A stretch of 64,000 nt of DNA from Closterium sp. NIES-65 (lineage: Eukaryota; Streptophyta; Zygnematophyceae; Desmidiales; Closteriaceae). Shown here piece after piece: positions 8,801 to 18,404 of the stretch. The translations under genes were made by a program, and so were the position numbers. Each line of letters opens with the position of its first letter. Position 1 is the stretch's first letter. The stretch lies in the NCBI GenBank assembly GCA_948144175.1, contig CANXME010002654.1:248001-312000 (forward strand). Reading direction: 5' to 3'. The notes beneath the pieces are model-generated. The model was given only the letters and a program-made list of their open reading frames with translations, did no database searches and was not told the origin of the DNA.

Positions 8801-9766
8801 CCCCACCCCTCCCATCTGACCCGCCCCTCCCATCTGACCCCGCCCTGCCCATCTGCCCGTGATGCTGCAGGCGGCGCTGAGTGTGGCGAGGGCGCGCATG
8901 GAGGGCTTCCAGCAGGACTGGGGGCTCTCGCTGCAAGCTGACACTGTGCTCAGGGCGGCGTGGTGAGTGCTGGGGGGGGCGTGGTGAGTGCTGGGGGGGG
9001 CGTGGTGAGTGCTGGGGGGGGCGTGGTGAGTGCTGGGGGGGGGCGTGGTGAGTGCTGGGGGGGGCGTGGTGAGTGCTGCGCCGGGGGTGATGGCAATGTG
9101 CAGGAGTGCAGTTGACAACGGCGCAGCATTACGCAAACTGCCTTTGTCTATACGTTGCCTAACGTCAAGCCATGCAGGTTCTGTTAAAGTGAATTTGAAC
9201 TGCATGCCAACACTGCATGTGAACGGCCTGCACATGCCGTGGGCTGATATTCATAGATTGTTAAGAATTCCCCTCCTGTTCTGTGCATGCCGTGTGTGCC
9301 TTCCTCATGTGCCACGCCACCATCACAGGCAGCAGGGTGGCATCATAGTGGCGGGACCGGGCATCGACAACCTGCTCTTCCTGCACAAGGTGCCCTCACA
9401 TGCTTCTCACCTGCTTCTCACATGCTTCTCACATGCTTCTCACATGCTTCTCACATGCTTCTCACATGCTTCTCACATGTTTCTCACATGTTTCTCACAT
9501 GTTGCTCACATGTTTCTCACATGCCCCTCACCTGCCCCTCACCTGCCCCTCACCTGCCCCTCACTTGCCCCTCACCTGACCCTCACCGCGTTCTGTTTGC
9601 TAGCTTATGGGGCCTCTGGTTGCATCACGCACGCGACACACATGTGGGCATCACACGGCTAACAGCCACCCTCACCCCCTCTCTCCCATCCCCGCAGGAC
9701 AAGGAGGCGGGCGATGAGCCGGATGTGCGCGACATCATTGCTGCCGCCCGCCTACCCCTGCCGTGA
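5868..9766 (+). CDS. Plastid thioredoxin-fold / peroxiredoxin-like 2 (AhpC/TSA-type) protein, 8 exons
   Basis: Exons: 5868-6277, 6693-6738, 6975-7034, 7744-7780, 8465-8544, 8871-8962, 9329-9389, 9698-9766. All introns are GT-AG, phases match at every junction, and the total is 284 codons plus stop. Residues 1 to about 60 are rich in Ala, Ser, Arg and Pro with few acids and an RRRVAVNAAA stretch, a likely chloroplast transit peptide. A Pro/Ala-rich linker follows, then the thioredoxin-like domain from about 105. Landmarks are AWTRHFGCLLCRK (redox CxxC at 138-141), IIIGPGSIQH (163-172), GEVYADRQRASYEALQFVSG (184-203) and WQQGGIIVAGPG (242-253); the protein ends DKEAGDEPDVRDI and a short tail. 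These match, from memory, plant plastid proteins such as Arabidopsis At2g37240 and the PRXL2/FAM213 family. The likely role is thiol redox or peroxide reduction in the plastid; the substrate is not known from sequence. Each intron holds a tandem repeat. ATG 5868 is chosen because it heads the transit-like segment; an internal Met at 14 is less likely. Confidence 0.9.
6455..6520. repeat. CCATG pentamer microsatellite, intron 1
   Basis: Runs of CCATG, broken twice by a GCGTTG variant, inside intron 1 (6278-6692) of the host gene. Confidence 0.9.
6729..6840. repeat. 16-bp minisatellite spanning the exon 2 / intron 2 splice donor
   Basis: Seven copies of CAATGAGAAGGTGGGG. The first copy overlaps the last ten bases of exon 2 (codons Asn-Glu-Lys) and its GT donor at 6739. 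Copies repeat the GAGAAG|GTGGGG junction at 6755 (one-base variant), 6771, 6787, 6803, 6819 and 6835. Length comparison with remembered plant homologues supports use of the first donor. Because 16 is not a multiple of 3, most alternative donors would shift the frame. Confidence 0.95.
7061..7660. repeat. 30-bp minisatellite, 20 copies, intron 3
   Basis: Twenty near-identical 30-bp units beginning ACTCAATGGTGACGCATTGC fill most of intron 3 (7035-7743). Only the first two units show clear single-base variants. There are no spacers. Since 30 is a multiple of 3, every frame stays open on both strands, which creates long spurious ORFs. Confidence 0.97.
7955..8389. repeat. 29-bp minisatellite, 15 copies, intron 4
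   Basis: Fifteen copies of a 29-bp unit starting AAGTTGTCAAGCTCGTCCTC within intron 4 (7781-8464). Units are nearly uniform, with a few substitutions near 8040 and 8220-8250. Confidence 0.96.
8556..8703. repeat. 19-bp pyrimidine-rich minisatellite, intron 5
   Basis: About eight copies of CCCCTCTCCGCCCTCGCTT begin 11 bp after the exon 5 donor in intron 5 (8545-8870). Confidence 0.93.
8800..8855. repeat. Short CCCCTCCCATCTGACCC repeat, intron 5
   Basis: About three imperfect copies of a 17-18-bp unit shortly before the intron 5 acceptor at 8870. It forms part of a pyrimidine-rich tract. Confidence 0.75.
8957..9078. repeat. 21-bp minisatellite spanning the exon 6 / intron 6 splice donor
   Basis: Six copies of the exon 6 donor context GCGTG|GTGAGTGCTG, with donors at 8963, 8984, 9005, 9026, 9048 and 9069. 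Spacing is 21 bp except for one 22-bp step. The first copy contains the last bases of exon 6. Use of any of the first four donors keeps frame, each step adding seven Gly/Val-rich residues. Confidence 0.93.
9403..9580. repeat. 11-bp TGCTTCTCACA repeat, intron 7
   Basis: About sixteen copies of an 11-bp unit, drifting to TGCCCCTCACC at the right end, inside intron 7 (9390-9697). Confidence 0.92.
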
Positions 9767-10217
9767 TATAGCTTTGTCCGTGCTGGTTACGATAAGGGTT
9801 AGTGTAAAAAAAGAACATTTTTATATTTCTTTATATAATTTGACTGTAGTTGTTTGTTTCAGCTGTTGGTGGTGCACCTTGTGTAAACCTTGCCCCTTGC
9901 GTGTATTCTTCTTGATCATTCTTACGGTATCAAATCCCTTTTTGCTCTTATAACTTTCCAAACTCCTAACTCCTCCTATTCTCCTACTTTAGCGTGGTAT
10001 CTGACGAAAATATCCAAAGGTTGCTTTCTCCCCGACGGCTTCGTCGCATGCCCCCCTGCTCGTCGTGATCTGCTACAGCTTGAGCGCGATGGTCACAGCT
10101 GGCGCGCGGGCACGTCTACTGGAGCGCGGGCGCGCCAGCAGGTGCCGCGCAAGGGCTGTTGCCGCCGCTGCTGCGTGATCGCTCCGCTGGCACCCGTGCG
10201 CCTCTGGTGGAACGTGG
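9767..10217 (+). other. 3' flank of the host gene; possible decayed LTR edge
   Basis: The stop codon is followed by an AT-rich stretch (about 9780-9970) that should hold the 3' UTR and poly(A) site; no signal can be singled out. At 9989-10000 the string TGGTATCTGACG resembles a copia primer-binding site just after a possible LTR end, and 10080-10210 is GC-rich like a family-A leader. This could be the edge of another old insertion. No gene recognised. Confidence 0.4.
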
Positions 10218-10504
10218 TGTCAAAACTGTGTTTAGACAGGATATTGTTAGGCTCTGGTGGGGCTAGCCTTAGGGGGTACAACTTTCTAGGGTTTCCTATT
10301 TGTAATCTCATCCTGTTAGTTCATCTCATTCCTGTTTGGTACATTCTTAGGGCGTATTCCTACGACCTCCTATCAAGAAACCTCCTATCAAGATTGTACA
10401 TTTTGCCTGGTATAAATAGCGAGAGATTTTGGGTTTAGGGAATTTTCCAGTGAGAGCTTGATAGGAGGGTTTCTTGATAGGAGGATAGGAATACGCCCTT
10501 AATA
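10218..10504 (+). repeat. Family-A Ty1/copia LTR (element A0), carrying a MITE
   Basis: Begins TGTCAAAAC, as the A5 LTR begins TGTCAAACA, and shares its blocks GGGGGTACA and TCTAGGG. It is followed at 10505 by a primer-binding site TGGTATCAAAGAC. The 149-bp MITE at 10350-10498 lies near its end, leaving an LTR of about 138 bp, the family-A size. No partner LTR was found in the window. Confidence 0.75.
10350..10498. mobile_element. PIF/Harbinger-like (Tourist-type) MITE, 149 bp
   Basis: Terminal inverted repeats of about 42 bp start GGGCGTATTCCTA and end with the reverse complement; the arms differ at only a few positions. It is flanked by the 3-bp duplication TTA (10347-10349 and 10499-10501). 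A TWA-type duplication with GGGCGT-like termini is the hallmark of PIF/Harbinger MITEs. It has no coding capacity and could fold into a long hairpin. It lies inside the A0 LTR, so it is younger than that insertion. Confidence 0.9.
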
Positions 10505-11415
10505 TGGTATCAAAGACTAGGTTAGAACCTATAAGCCCTACCTACTGCCGTACTCACTGCCGAACCTACTGCCCCATACTGCCCCACACGCACGTTCCCC
10601 CACGCTGCCCCTAGCGCGCTGCTTTTCGTGCGCCTCGCATTGCCGTGTGCCCCGTCCCGTTCGCACGCGTGCGCTGTCCTGCCCTGCCTCGCATTGCCGT
10701 GTGCACCACGCGCTGCCCTGCATTGCCCTGCGTGCCGCGTGCAGCTCTTCACACTGCCCCGCACGTGCCACCGTTGCCCCTGCCTGCGCGCGCCACTACT
10801 GCCCCTGCCCATGCGACGCTTCTGACTGCGCGCCGCTGCTGCTCGCGTGCAGCCCCTGCCCTGCGCGCCGCTGCTACTCGGTGCCGCCATTGCTGACACG
10901 CCACCGCAGCCCGCGCGCCGACGCTGCCTCGTGCGCAGCTGCTGCCGGCCGCCGCCGCTGCCTGTGCGTTGCGCTGCCCCGTGCGCCACCACTACCAGGC
11001 GCCGCTGCTGCAGCAACTACAGCCGCAACTGCTGCCGCTGCTACAACCGTCGCTGCTACTTCCGCTACAGCAGCCACTGCTGCTGCTATAACTGCCGTCG
11101 CTGATGTTGCTGCAGCCGCCGTCCCTGCCGCTACAGCCGCTGCCACTGCAGCTGCCGCCGCTGCTGCCACTGCAGCTGCTGCCGCTGCCATTTCAGTCGT
11201 CGCCCCTGCCGCTACAACTGTCGTCGCCCCTGCCGCTACAACTGTCGTCGCTGCAGAATCACCAGCCGCTATAGTTGCTGCGCCGCTGCCGCTACAATCA
11301 TTGCCACTGCCGCTGCAGCCGGCACCGCTACTGTTCCCGCTGCTGCCGCCTCTGCCGCTACAACCGCCGCTGCCGCTGCAACTGGTGCCACCACTACAGC
11401 TCCAACCGTTGCCCG
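10505..11415 (+). other. A0 primer-binding site and GC-rich leader
   Basis: After the primer-binding site come about 0.9 kb of GC-rich sequence with GCTGCCGCTGCTAC-like triplet repeats (about 10980-11400) and no recognisable gag. It ends at the target-site copy GCCCG (11411-11415) where A1 entered, and resumes at 18405-18458. Long open frames here reflect composition. Confidence 0.6.
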
Positions 11416-11546
11416 TGTCAGAAGTATAGGCAGGAATAAATGAACTATGGAAGAGTTGGGTACAAATATCAAACCCTAGAAGGGGTTGTACCCCATATTG
11501 GCCACCCCACTCCAGCGTAAACCTATATAGCATACATAATCTAACA
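11416..11546 (-). repeat. A1 3' LTR (131 bp)
   Basis: TGTCAGAAGT...TCTAACA, partner of 18274-18404. It directly abuts the polypurine tract that starts at 11547. Confidence 0.94.
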
Positions 11547-11784
11547 CACCCCCATAGGCAAAGTGGGGGAGACCAAGGGGTCACAAGTCCAGTCAAGAGA
11601 GGCAAAGCAAGCTCAGGGTGGATCACAACGTCACCACACACTCTGAGCACAAGCAAAGGGCCACAAGGCCAGTTCGCATGCAGAGATATATATGCAACAA
11701 CAACAGTACAGTGATCTCTACCTAGCAGAGCAAACAAGCAGGTATATATATATATATATATATAGATCACAGTATAAGCAGAGT
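11547..11784 (-). other. A1 3' untranslated block with polypurine tract and TA repeat
   Basis: Holds the conserved family-A block (CACCCCCATAGGCAAAGTGG and the following GTGGATCACAA region) and a (TA)n microsatellite at about 11743-11763. It separates the RNase H end from the LTR. Confidence 0.8.
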
Positions 11785-13530
11785 CTACAGCAAGTGAGGA
11801 AACGTGGGCACAAGGCCCAGCAAGGTACAAAAGCGCTGATGATCACCAGGCGGAAGTGCCTTGGTGAATATATCAACAGTGTTGGCCCGAGTGGCCACGT
11901 AGGTTAGACGAAGTTGACCACGCTGCTGCAACTCTCGAGCAAGGAAGTAATGCAGAGCGATGTGCTTCGTTCTGTGCTCCAGTCTGTGCTCCTCACACAA
12001 GGCAATGGCGGCCTTGTTGTCGACGTACAGCACCGGAGGAGAACGAGGCCGCTCTCCCAGGTCAGTCAGCAGGTAGGTGAGCCAGCGTAACTCCTGTGCA
12101 GCCATGGCTGTGGCGTAGATCTCAGCCTCACAACTGGAGCTGAGAACAGAAGACGAGCGTGTAGAACGCCAAGAGACTGAACCAGAGCCAAGGCTGAAGG
12201 TGTAACCCTGTGACGACCGCTGAGTAGCCTGGTCGTCAACCCAAGAAGCGTCCGAGTGACCAGTGAGGACAACCTCACTCCGCCCTCCATGCACGAGCCC
12301 CATGCCTGATGTACTGCACAAGTAACGTAGTACCCTCTTTTCAGCATCCATGTGCACCTTTCGGTGCCGACCAGAAGCCACGTAGCGAGCCAGAAGGCCA
12401 AGAGGGTACGCGAGGTCAGGACGAGTGCAGGTACATGAGGCAGCCAACTAGCTCTGGGTAAGGACCACTCGGCTCTACGGACTCGTCCGAAGGTGGAGCT
12501 GAGAGCGAGTGACCTGTAGCCAAAAGAGTGGCCTGTGCCGAGGACCAAGTGAAGCCGAAGAGCTGAAGGACCTGCTGCACCATGTGTGACCAAGTCAGGG
12601 TGATGGTGCGGCGTGCTCTGTCCCGGGTGATATGCAAGCCAAGGTAACTGCGCAGCTCACCCAGGTCTGTGCACGTGTGTCTCTTTTGCAGCTCCGACTT
12701 CACCAGGGTGAGAGCCTCAGTGTCAGCAGTGGCAAAGACCAAGTCATCGACGTACACGAGGATGTAGAACGGCGGCAGCAAAGTGTCGGTGCGAAGAAAC
12801 ATCGACGGGTCAGTAGTCCCAAGAGCCGCTAGTGTCGTCCTCAGTGTGTCGTGCCACTCACACGGCGCCTGGCGGAGACCGTAGACCGGCCGCCGGAGAC
12901 TCCACTGGGTACCAGGAGGGAATGACCCAGTGAAGCCAGGCGGGCGGCGCAGCCATATCTCCTCATGCAGGCTGCCCTGCAAGAAAGCTGTGCCGAAGTC
13001 AAGAGAGTGAAGCTCGTAGTCACGCCGAGCAGCAACGTGCAGCAGCACCCGAAGAGTGGTCATCTTCGGGGTGGGGGAGAAGGTCTGGAAGAAGTCAACC
13101 CCCTCTTGCTGTCTGAAGCCTCGAGCAACGTAACGAGCCTTGAAGACAGGCGGGGAACCTGGCGGCCGCTTCACCCTGAAAATCCACATGCCACTGATGA
13201 TGTTCGCCCCGGGAGGGGGAACCTCGTCGACGTAGGTGCCTGTGGACTTCCAGGATGCCATCTCTGCATCCATGGCTGTCTGCCACTGAGAGGAGTATTC
13301 ACCTGCGATCGCCTCAGCGTAAGAGCGCGGGGTCGGGATGTCTGGAGCATCCGGGTCTCCCTCAGGGCCAAACAGCATGGACACGAGATGAGGCGCAGCG
13401 GCTGCAAGACACTCAAGGTCCTCCTGCCTGTCCTCAAGGACGTCCGTGCCAAGAGCACACCCACCCCCGACGGACGGAGGATAGACAGACTCAGACTCAG
13501 CAACAAGACTAGCGGCGTAGTCTAGACGAC
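11785..13530 (-). pseudogene. A1 reverse transcriptase and RNase H
   Basis: Copia RT signatures on the minus strand: FKARYVARGFRQQEGVDFF, DFGTAFLQGSLHEEIWL, PVYGLRQAPCEWHDTL and the catalytic YVDDLVFATAD (about 12720-12760). RNase H follows, with SDASWVDDQATQRSS and a C-terminal RANTVDIFTKALPPGDH. It would copy element RNA into DNA. Part of a broken fossil. Confidence 0.92.
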
Positions 13531-16500
13531 AGGCAGCAGCGAAGTCAACCAGCTCAGCGACCAAGGCAGACGCAGCAGCAGACTCAAACGACGGGTTAGT
13601 GACAACAGTGGCTAGGAGACGCGTGATAGTAGAGTGAGCAGCACGGGTGCGGTCAGACTCAGGCTCAGGGACGGTAGGCAGAGAAGACGCAGGAGGGGAA
13701 GGCAGGGGAACACGGTGCGGAGGAGAGGAAGGATGACGGACGACAAGGCGAGTGCCGGTGACAGTCTGCTGACACGAACGAGGGACACTACGACCGTAAT
13801 GACCAGACCGGACAGACGAAACAGGACGCGACGCAGGCTCACGACGCTCAGTAAGACCCCCTGATTGCTCAGTGTAAGGAGAAGGAGCAGGCAATGGTGA
13901 GCCAGGCTGTAACGGAAGACCAGTAGACGAAGGGAGACAAACAAACCTGGCGAAGCACAAAGTCAGGCGGTGGCTGAGACGACGGAGCAAAGAACTGGCG
14001 CGGCTGGGCAGTGTCACCAGCACCAGCAGCTCCGGTACCTCCAGCAGCTCCAGAACCCTCACCTCCAACTCCTCCAGGACCAGCTCCACCAGCAGCAGCA
14101 CCCCCAGAACCGGCACCTCCAGTCCCAGGGTCTCCATCCTCAGTGTCTCCAGCAGCAGCACCCCCAGCTCCAGGGTCGCCAGCAGTAGTAGCCTCCGGCT
14201 CAGCAGCACCTCCAGCCCCAGCAGCTCCAGTACCTCCAGTACGAGCACCTCCGGGACCAGCACCACTCCCAGCTCCAGTGACAGCAGCAAAAGTACCTCC
14301 AGCGGCAGAGCCTCGAGCTCCAGAAGCACGACCCTGACGGCGACCGTACCAGTTGTGCAGCTGCTGTGAGGTGAGAGGCACACGCGGACGAAGGCGGCTA
14401 CTCCAAGGCGACCGCACAACAGCAGACTCAGAACCCTCAGCGCCAGCACCCGCAGCAGCTCCAGAACCTCCAGCAGCAGCACCCTCAGCAACTCCAGAAC
14501 CTCCAGCGCCAGCACCCTCAGCAGCTCCAAAACCTCCAGTAGAAACGACTCCAGTAGTAGAGTCACCAGCGCCAGCGCCTCATGCAGTAGGGCCCCTAGC
14601 TCCAGCAGCGCGACCCTGACGGCCAGCGTACCACTCACGCAGCTGCTGTCGGGAGAGAGGGGGTCGACGACTAGAGTGCAGCGGCGAGGCACCAGCGGAG
14701 CGACTGCGGAGACGGCCGCTCCAGGGAGACTGCTCACCAGACTCCTCAGTGCCCCTAAGCGCAGCACCTCCAGACCTAGTACCCCCAAGCTCAGCACCCC
14801 CAGACTCCTCACACTTAGGTCAGCACCTCCAGGCTCCGCACCCCCAGGCTCCGCACCCCCAGGCTCCGCACCCCCAAGCTCAGCACCCCCAGGCTCCGCA
14901 CCCCCAGGCTCCGCACCCCCAGGCTCAGCACCCCCAGGCTCAGCACCCCCAGGCTCCGTACCCCCAGGCTTAGCACCCCCAGGCTCCGCACCCCCAGGCT
15001 CCGCACCCCCAGGCTCAGCACCCCCAGGCTCAGCACCCCCAGGCTCAACACCCCCAGAAGCAGCACCCCAAGCAGGACCTGAGTCACCAGTGACCTCAAC
15101 CGGCGTACGCAAGGGAGGAGGGTCTACCTGAAACACACCTGAAGGAGCAGGACCGGGAGCGGGGAGGGGGTCTACCTGGGTAGCACCTGGAGCGAGGAAG
15201 AGCGGCGGGGGGGGGAGATGGGCAGTGCGGTAGGGGAAGAGACGGTAAAAGGGAACCGACTCGTCAAAGGTGACGTCCTGAGAGGGGAAGACACGGCGCA
15301 AGGTGGGGTGGTAAAACTGCCAACCAGGCACGTCAGGGACAAAGCCAAGGAAGACACAGGGAACAGCGCGGGCGGAGAGCTTGTCCACGGTGGTATCGCG
15401 GACAAAGGCACGAGAACCCCAAACCCGGAAACGCGACGCATCGCCAACCTTCCCCGTCCACAGCAGTGTGGGCGAGGTCTCCGGCAAGAAGACACGGGGC
15501 CAGAGGTTGAGCTGATGCGCGGCGTACCAGACCGCAAACGGCCACAGAAAATGGGGGGCAGCCACATGGACCATGGAGGTACGAGCGACTTCCATGACCA
15601 AGCCAATGCAGTGCTCAACAACCCCATTCTGCTGCGGAGAGGCCGGAAGCGTGAACGATAGGATGATGCCGTGCTCCTCACAGAAGGCTGCCAAGAGGTC
15701 GGAGTAAAACTCACCACCTCTGTCAGAGTGCAGACGAAGAACGGGAAACTCCGTCCCAAACCGCTCGCGGAGCTAGAGACGAGCAGCGCGGATCCAAGGG
15801 ATCAAAACATCAGGGACCTCACCCTTGGTGCGCAAGGGGAAGACCGTAGTGTAACGCGTGTAGTCGTCGACGACCAGCAGGAAGTACCGCTCGTGGCCCT
15901 GTCCACGGACGCGGGCTGGGCCCCACACGTTCAGGTGGAGAGTCTGCAGGGGAGCCTCAGTGGGAGGGAACGAGGAGTGAGGAGCGGCGCGCTGCCGCCC
16001 CTCGACATAGGGAAGACAGGGAGGAGCAGGCGAGGGTGGCAAGGGAGGGAGAACCTTGGGAAGACCAGAGACAAGGACACGGCGGTGCATGCTGCGAAGG
16101 CGCTGCACCGACGGGTGACCAAGGCGGTGGTGACAAAGGAGGGTCTGGTGCGACAAGGCGCGACACGAGCAGGGGGCCGACAACTGACCTGACGCAGACG
16201 CAAGTTCCTGAGGGGACTCAGTGGTCGGTGTGTACAGGCCCGACCCCGGCTGCCGAGTGAAGGTAGCCAGGTGACGACCCGTCTGAGCACACGTGCAGTG
16301 GGTCACACGCTCGTAGGCAGGGGTGAACTGGTGAACACCCGCGTCCTGGAGCGCAGAACCCGCCACCAAGTTCGTAGAGAACGAGGGGAGGTCGCACGGA
16401 CTGGAGCCCAAGAGGGGTCTGCCAGGGAGACTGGAACCGGCCGACTGAGCGGCGTGAGGGTGGTGCTGTCGCAAAAGAAGGAGCGAGAAGCACCAGAGTC

Positions 16501-16779
16501 AAGTGTGAAGGTGTACAAGGCCTCAGCAGGAGCAGTACCAGAGAGAGCAGACTCACCAGCCCCTGGAGCAGCAGCCTCACCAGCACCTAGAGCAGGAGAC
16601 GCACTAGCACCTAGAGCAGCAGCCTCACCAGCACCTAGAGCAGCAGGCTCAAAACCTGGGTCAGGCGGTACGCACAGGTTACAGGCACACTCAGCACTAG
16701 TAGGCAATGCATACATGGCAGTGAGAATAGCATCATAGTCAAGAGCAAATATATCTACCCTCTGCCCAAGCAGCTCCAC
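13531..16779 (-). pseudogene. A1 protease, integrase and low-complexity linker
   Basis: The protease active-site block TFTLDSGASRSFF lies near 16480. The GAG-pre-integrase motif HHRLGHPSVQRL is near 16110, then the integrase core LHLNVWGPARVRGQGHERYF near 15910 and the end segment FLWPFAVWYAAHQLNLWPRV near 15520. Between integrase and RT is about 1.5 kb of Gly/Ala/Glu/Pro-rich linker with 15-bp tandem repeats. Fossil; the segments are not one continuous frame. Confidence 0.9.
14805..15060. repeat. 15-bp tandem repeat in A1 pol linker
   Basis: About 16 copies of GCACCCCCAGGCTCA (minus strand codes for Gly-Gly-Ala-Glu-Pro). Equivalent arrays occur in A3 (34110-34300), A4 (51530-51770) and A5 (62620-62760). 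Confidence 0.93.
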
Positions 16780-17600
16780 CCAGTCGGGGAGCTCAGCCTC
16801 GTCGCCAAACTCGGTACGCCAGGCATCGCTCAGACAGGCGAAGCAGCGGGAGTGTGTGTGACTAAGCGTCCCGCAAGCCTGACCAGTCCGAGCACCAGTG
16901 CGAATGACGTAAGGGCAGCGAACGGTAGTGAGAGACCCTCTACTCTAAGCGTACCACTCAAGAAGCTGCTGGGGCGTGCGAGACTCGCGCGGACGTCGCT
17001 GGAGCTGCATCTAGCCACCGCCAGTAGCAGCAGTAGGAGTAGTAGGAGCAGTAGCAGCAGTAACAGCCGTAGCAGCAGTAGCAGCAGTAGCAGCGCGGCC
17101 ACCCCTACAACCCCAACTAGCGTACCACTCACTAAGCTGCTGGGGCGTGAGGGACTCACGCGAACGTCGCAGGAGCTGCATCTGGCCACCGCCAGTAGCA
17201 GCAGTAGGAGTAGTAGCAGCAGTAGCAGCAGTAACAGCCGTAGTAGCAGTAGCTGCAGTAGCAGCGCTGCCACCCCTACAACCCCAACTAGCGTACCACT
17301 CACTAAGCTGCTGGGGCGTGAGGGACTCACGCGGACGTCGCTGGAGCTGCATCTGGCCACCGTCAGTAGCAGCAGCAATAGCAGTAGTAGCAGCAGCAGC
17401 AGCGCGTGCAGGGCAGGTGCGATAGGCAGGCAGGCAGGCAGGCAGGCAGGCCGGCAGGCTTGGCGAAAAAGGCAGGTGCTCACCAGTGGCGGGCAGGGCC
17501 GGTGCTTGGCGAACGGCGGCAGGGTCGGCGCACGACAGCGGCGACGGCGGGGCCGCAACAGCGGCTACAGTGAAGGGCCACGTCAGCTGCAGGGCTGGGG
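16780..17600 (-). pseudogene. A1 gag tail with Cys/His motif and repeats
   Basis: The minus strand holds a family-A gag tail: blocks of the SLTPQQLSEWYASWGCRGG type repeated three times (16960-17360), Ala/Thr-rich triplet runs, and a GGCA microsatellite at 17428-17456. The roughly 180-bp unit containing this block is tandemly triplicated. No gag N-terminal domain recognised. Confidence 0.65.
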
Positions 17601-18273
17601 CCACGACAGCGGCAGGTCAGGGCCGCGGCAGTTGCTGTAGAGCCAGGTCGAGTCAGCGGCAGGGCGGGGCCGGGTCGTGTCAGCGGCAGGGCGGGGCCGT
17701 GTCGGCGGCAGGGCGAGGCCGTGGCGGCGGTAGGGTGGCGCGCGCCGCTACCTAGGGCCGCGCACTGGCGGGCAGAGCGCGGCGTGGGCTGCGCGGACGG
17801 CGCGCAGCGCGCTGCGGGCCGCGGACGCACCGCGCGGGCTCTGGGCGGTCTGCGCGGGGCAGCAGCAGGCCGCGCGCGTGCTGCCCGGGCTCGGTGCGGG
17901 CCGCGCGGGGCAGGTGTGAACCGCGCGCACGTCGCGCGGGCTTGAGGCGGGCTGCGCGGGGCAGCTGCGGGCCGCGCACGCGCTGCGCGAGCTCGACGCG
18001 AGCTGCGCGGGCCGTGCGCGGGACGCGACGCGGTTGCCGAGGCGCGATTCGGGCAGGAGAGGGCGACCCGCGAGGGTCAAGACGAGGCAGCGCATTAGAA
18101 TTAGGTCTGCGCGCGAAGCAGCAGCAGACAGCTCAGACAGTAGACAGCAGGCAGCAGGCAGACAGCGCGTGCAGCGCAGCACGTCCTAGGTACAGTGATA
18201 GGCACATTCGTGGGGTAGTGGTAGGTGGGCCCGAAAAAAAAGACGGTCCTACAGACCTACTGTTCTGAAACCA
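17601..18273 (-). other. A1 GC-rich leader and primer-binding site
   Basis: Very GC-rich, with CGCGCGGGC-type degenerate repeats (about 17740-18010). It ends at the primer-binding site beside the 5' LTR. No gene recognised. Confidence 0.7.
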
Positions 18274-18404
18274 TGTCAGAAGTATAGGCAGGAATGAATG
18301 AACTATGGAAGTGTTGGGTACAAATATCAAACCCTAGAAAGGGTTGTACCCCATATTGGCTACCCCACTACAGCCTAAACCTATATAGCATACATAATCT
18401 CACA
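18274..18404 (-). repeat. A1 5' LTR (131 bp)
   Basis: Partner of 11416-11546, with seven mismatches. Followed by the second GCCCG target-site copy. Confidence 0.94.

Larger units (their letters stand above)
11416..18404 (-). mobile_element. Ty1/copia family A element A1, LTR to LTR
   Basis: 131-bp LTRs (11416-11546 and 18274-18404) and the perfect target-site duplication GCCCG (11411-11415 and 18405-18409) fix the limits. In minus-strand order: 5' LTR, primer-binding site TGGTTTCAGAAC beside 18273, GC-rich leader, a gag tail with a Cys/His cluster, protease, integrase, a long low-complexity linker, reverse transcriptase, RNase H, 3' untranslated block, polypurine tract and 3' LTR. Integrase before RT is the copia order. 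I do not recognise the gag N-terminal part seen in A4 and A5. The LTRs differ at 7 of 131 bases, so it is moderately old. Broken, with several breaks. It sits in the leader of A0. Confidence 0.94.

Noticed and set aside
9989-10217. A further complete LTR element before A0
   Set aside because: Only a primer-site-like string and GC-rich sequence; no LTR start, partner or target duplication could be read, so it is kept as a note in the 3' flank.
10647-11429. 260-codon Ala-rich plus-strand open frame
   Set aside because: Pure composition of GCTGCC triplet repeats in the A0 leader; no domain and no other support.
13970-15131. Plus-strand Pro/Ala/Ser-rich open frames
   Set aside because: Antisense shadows of the family-A pol linker repeats on the minus strand.
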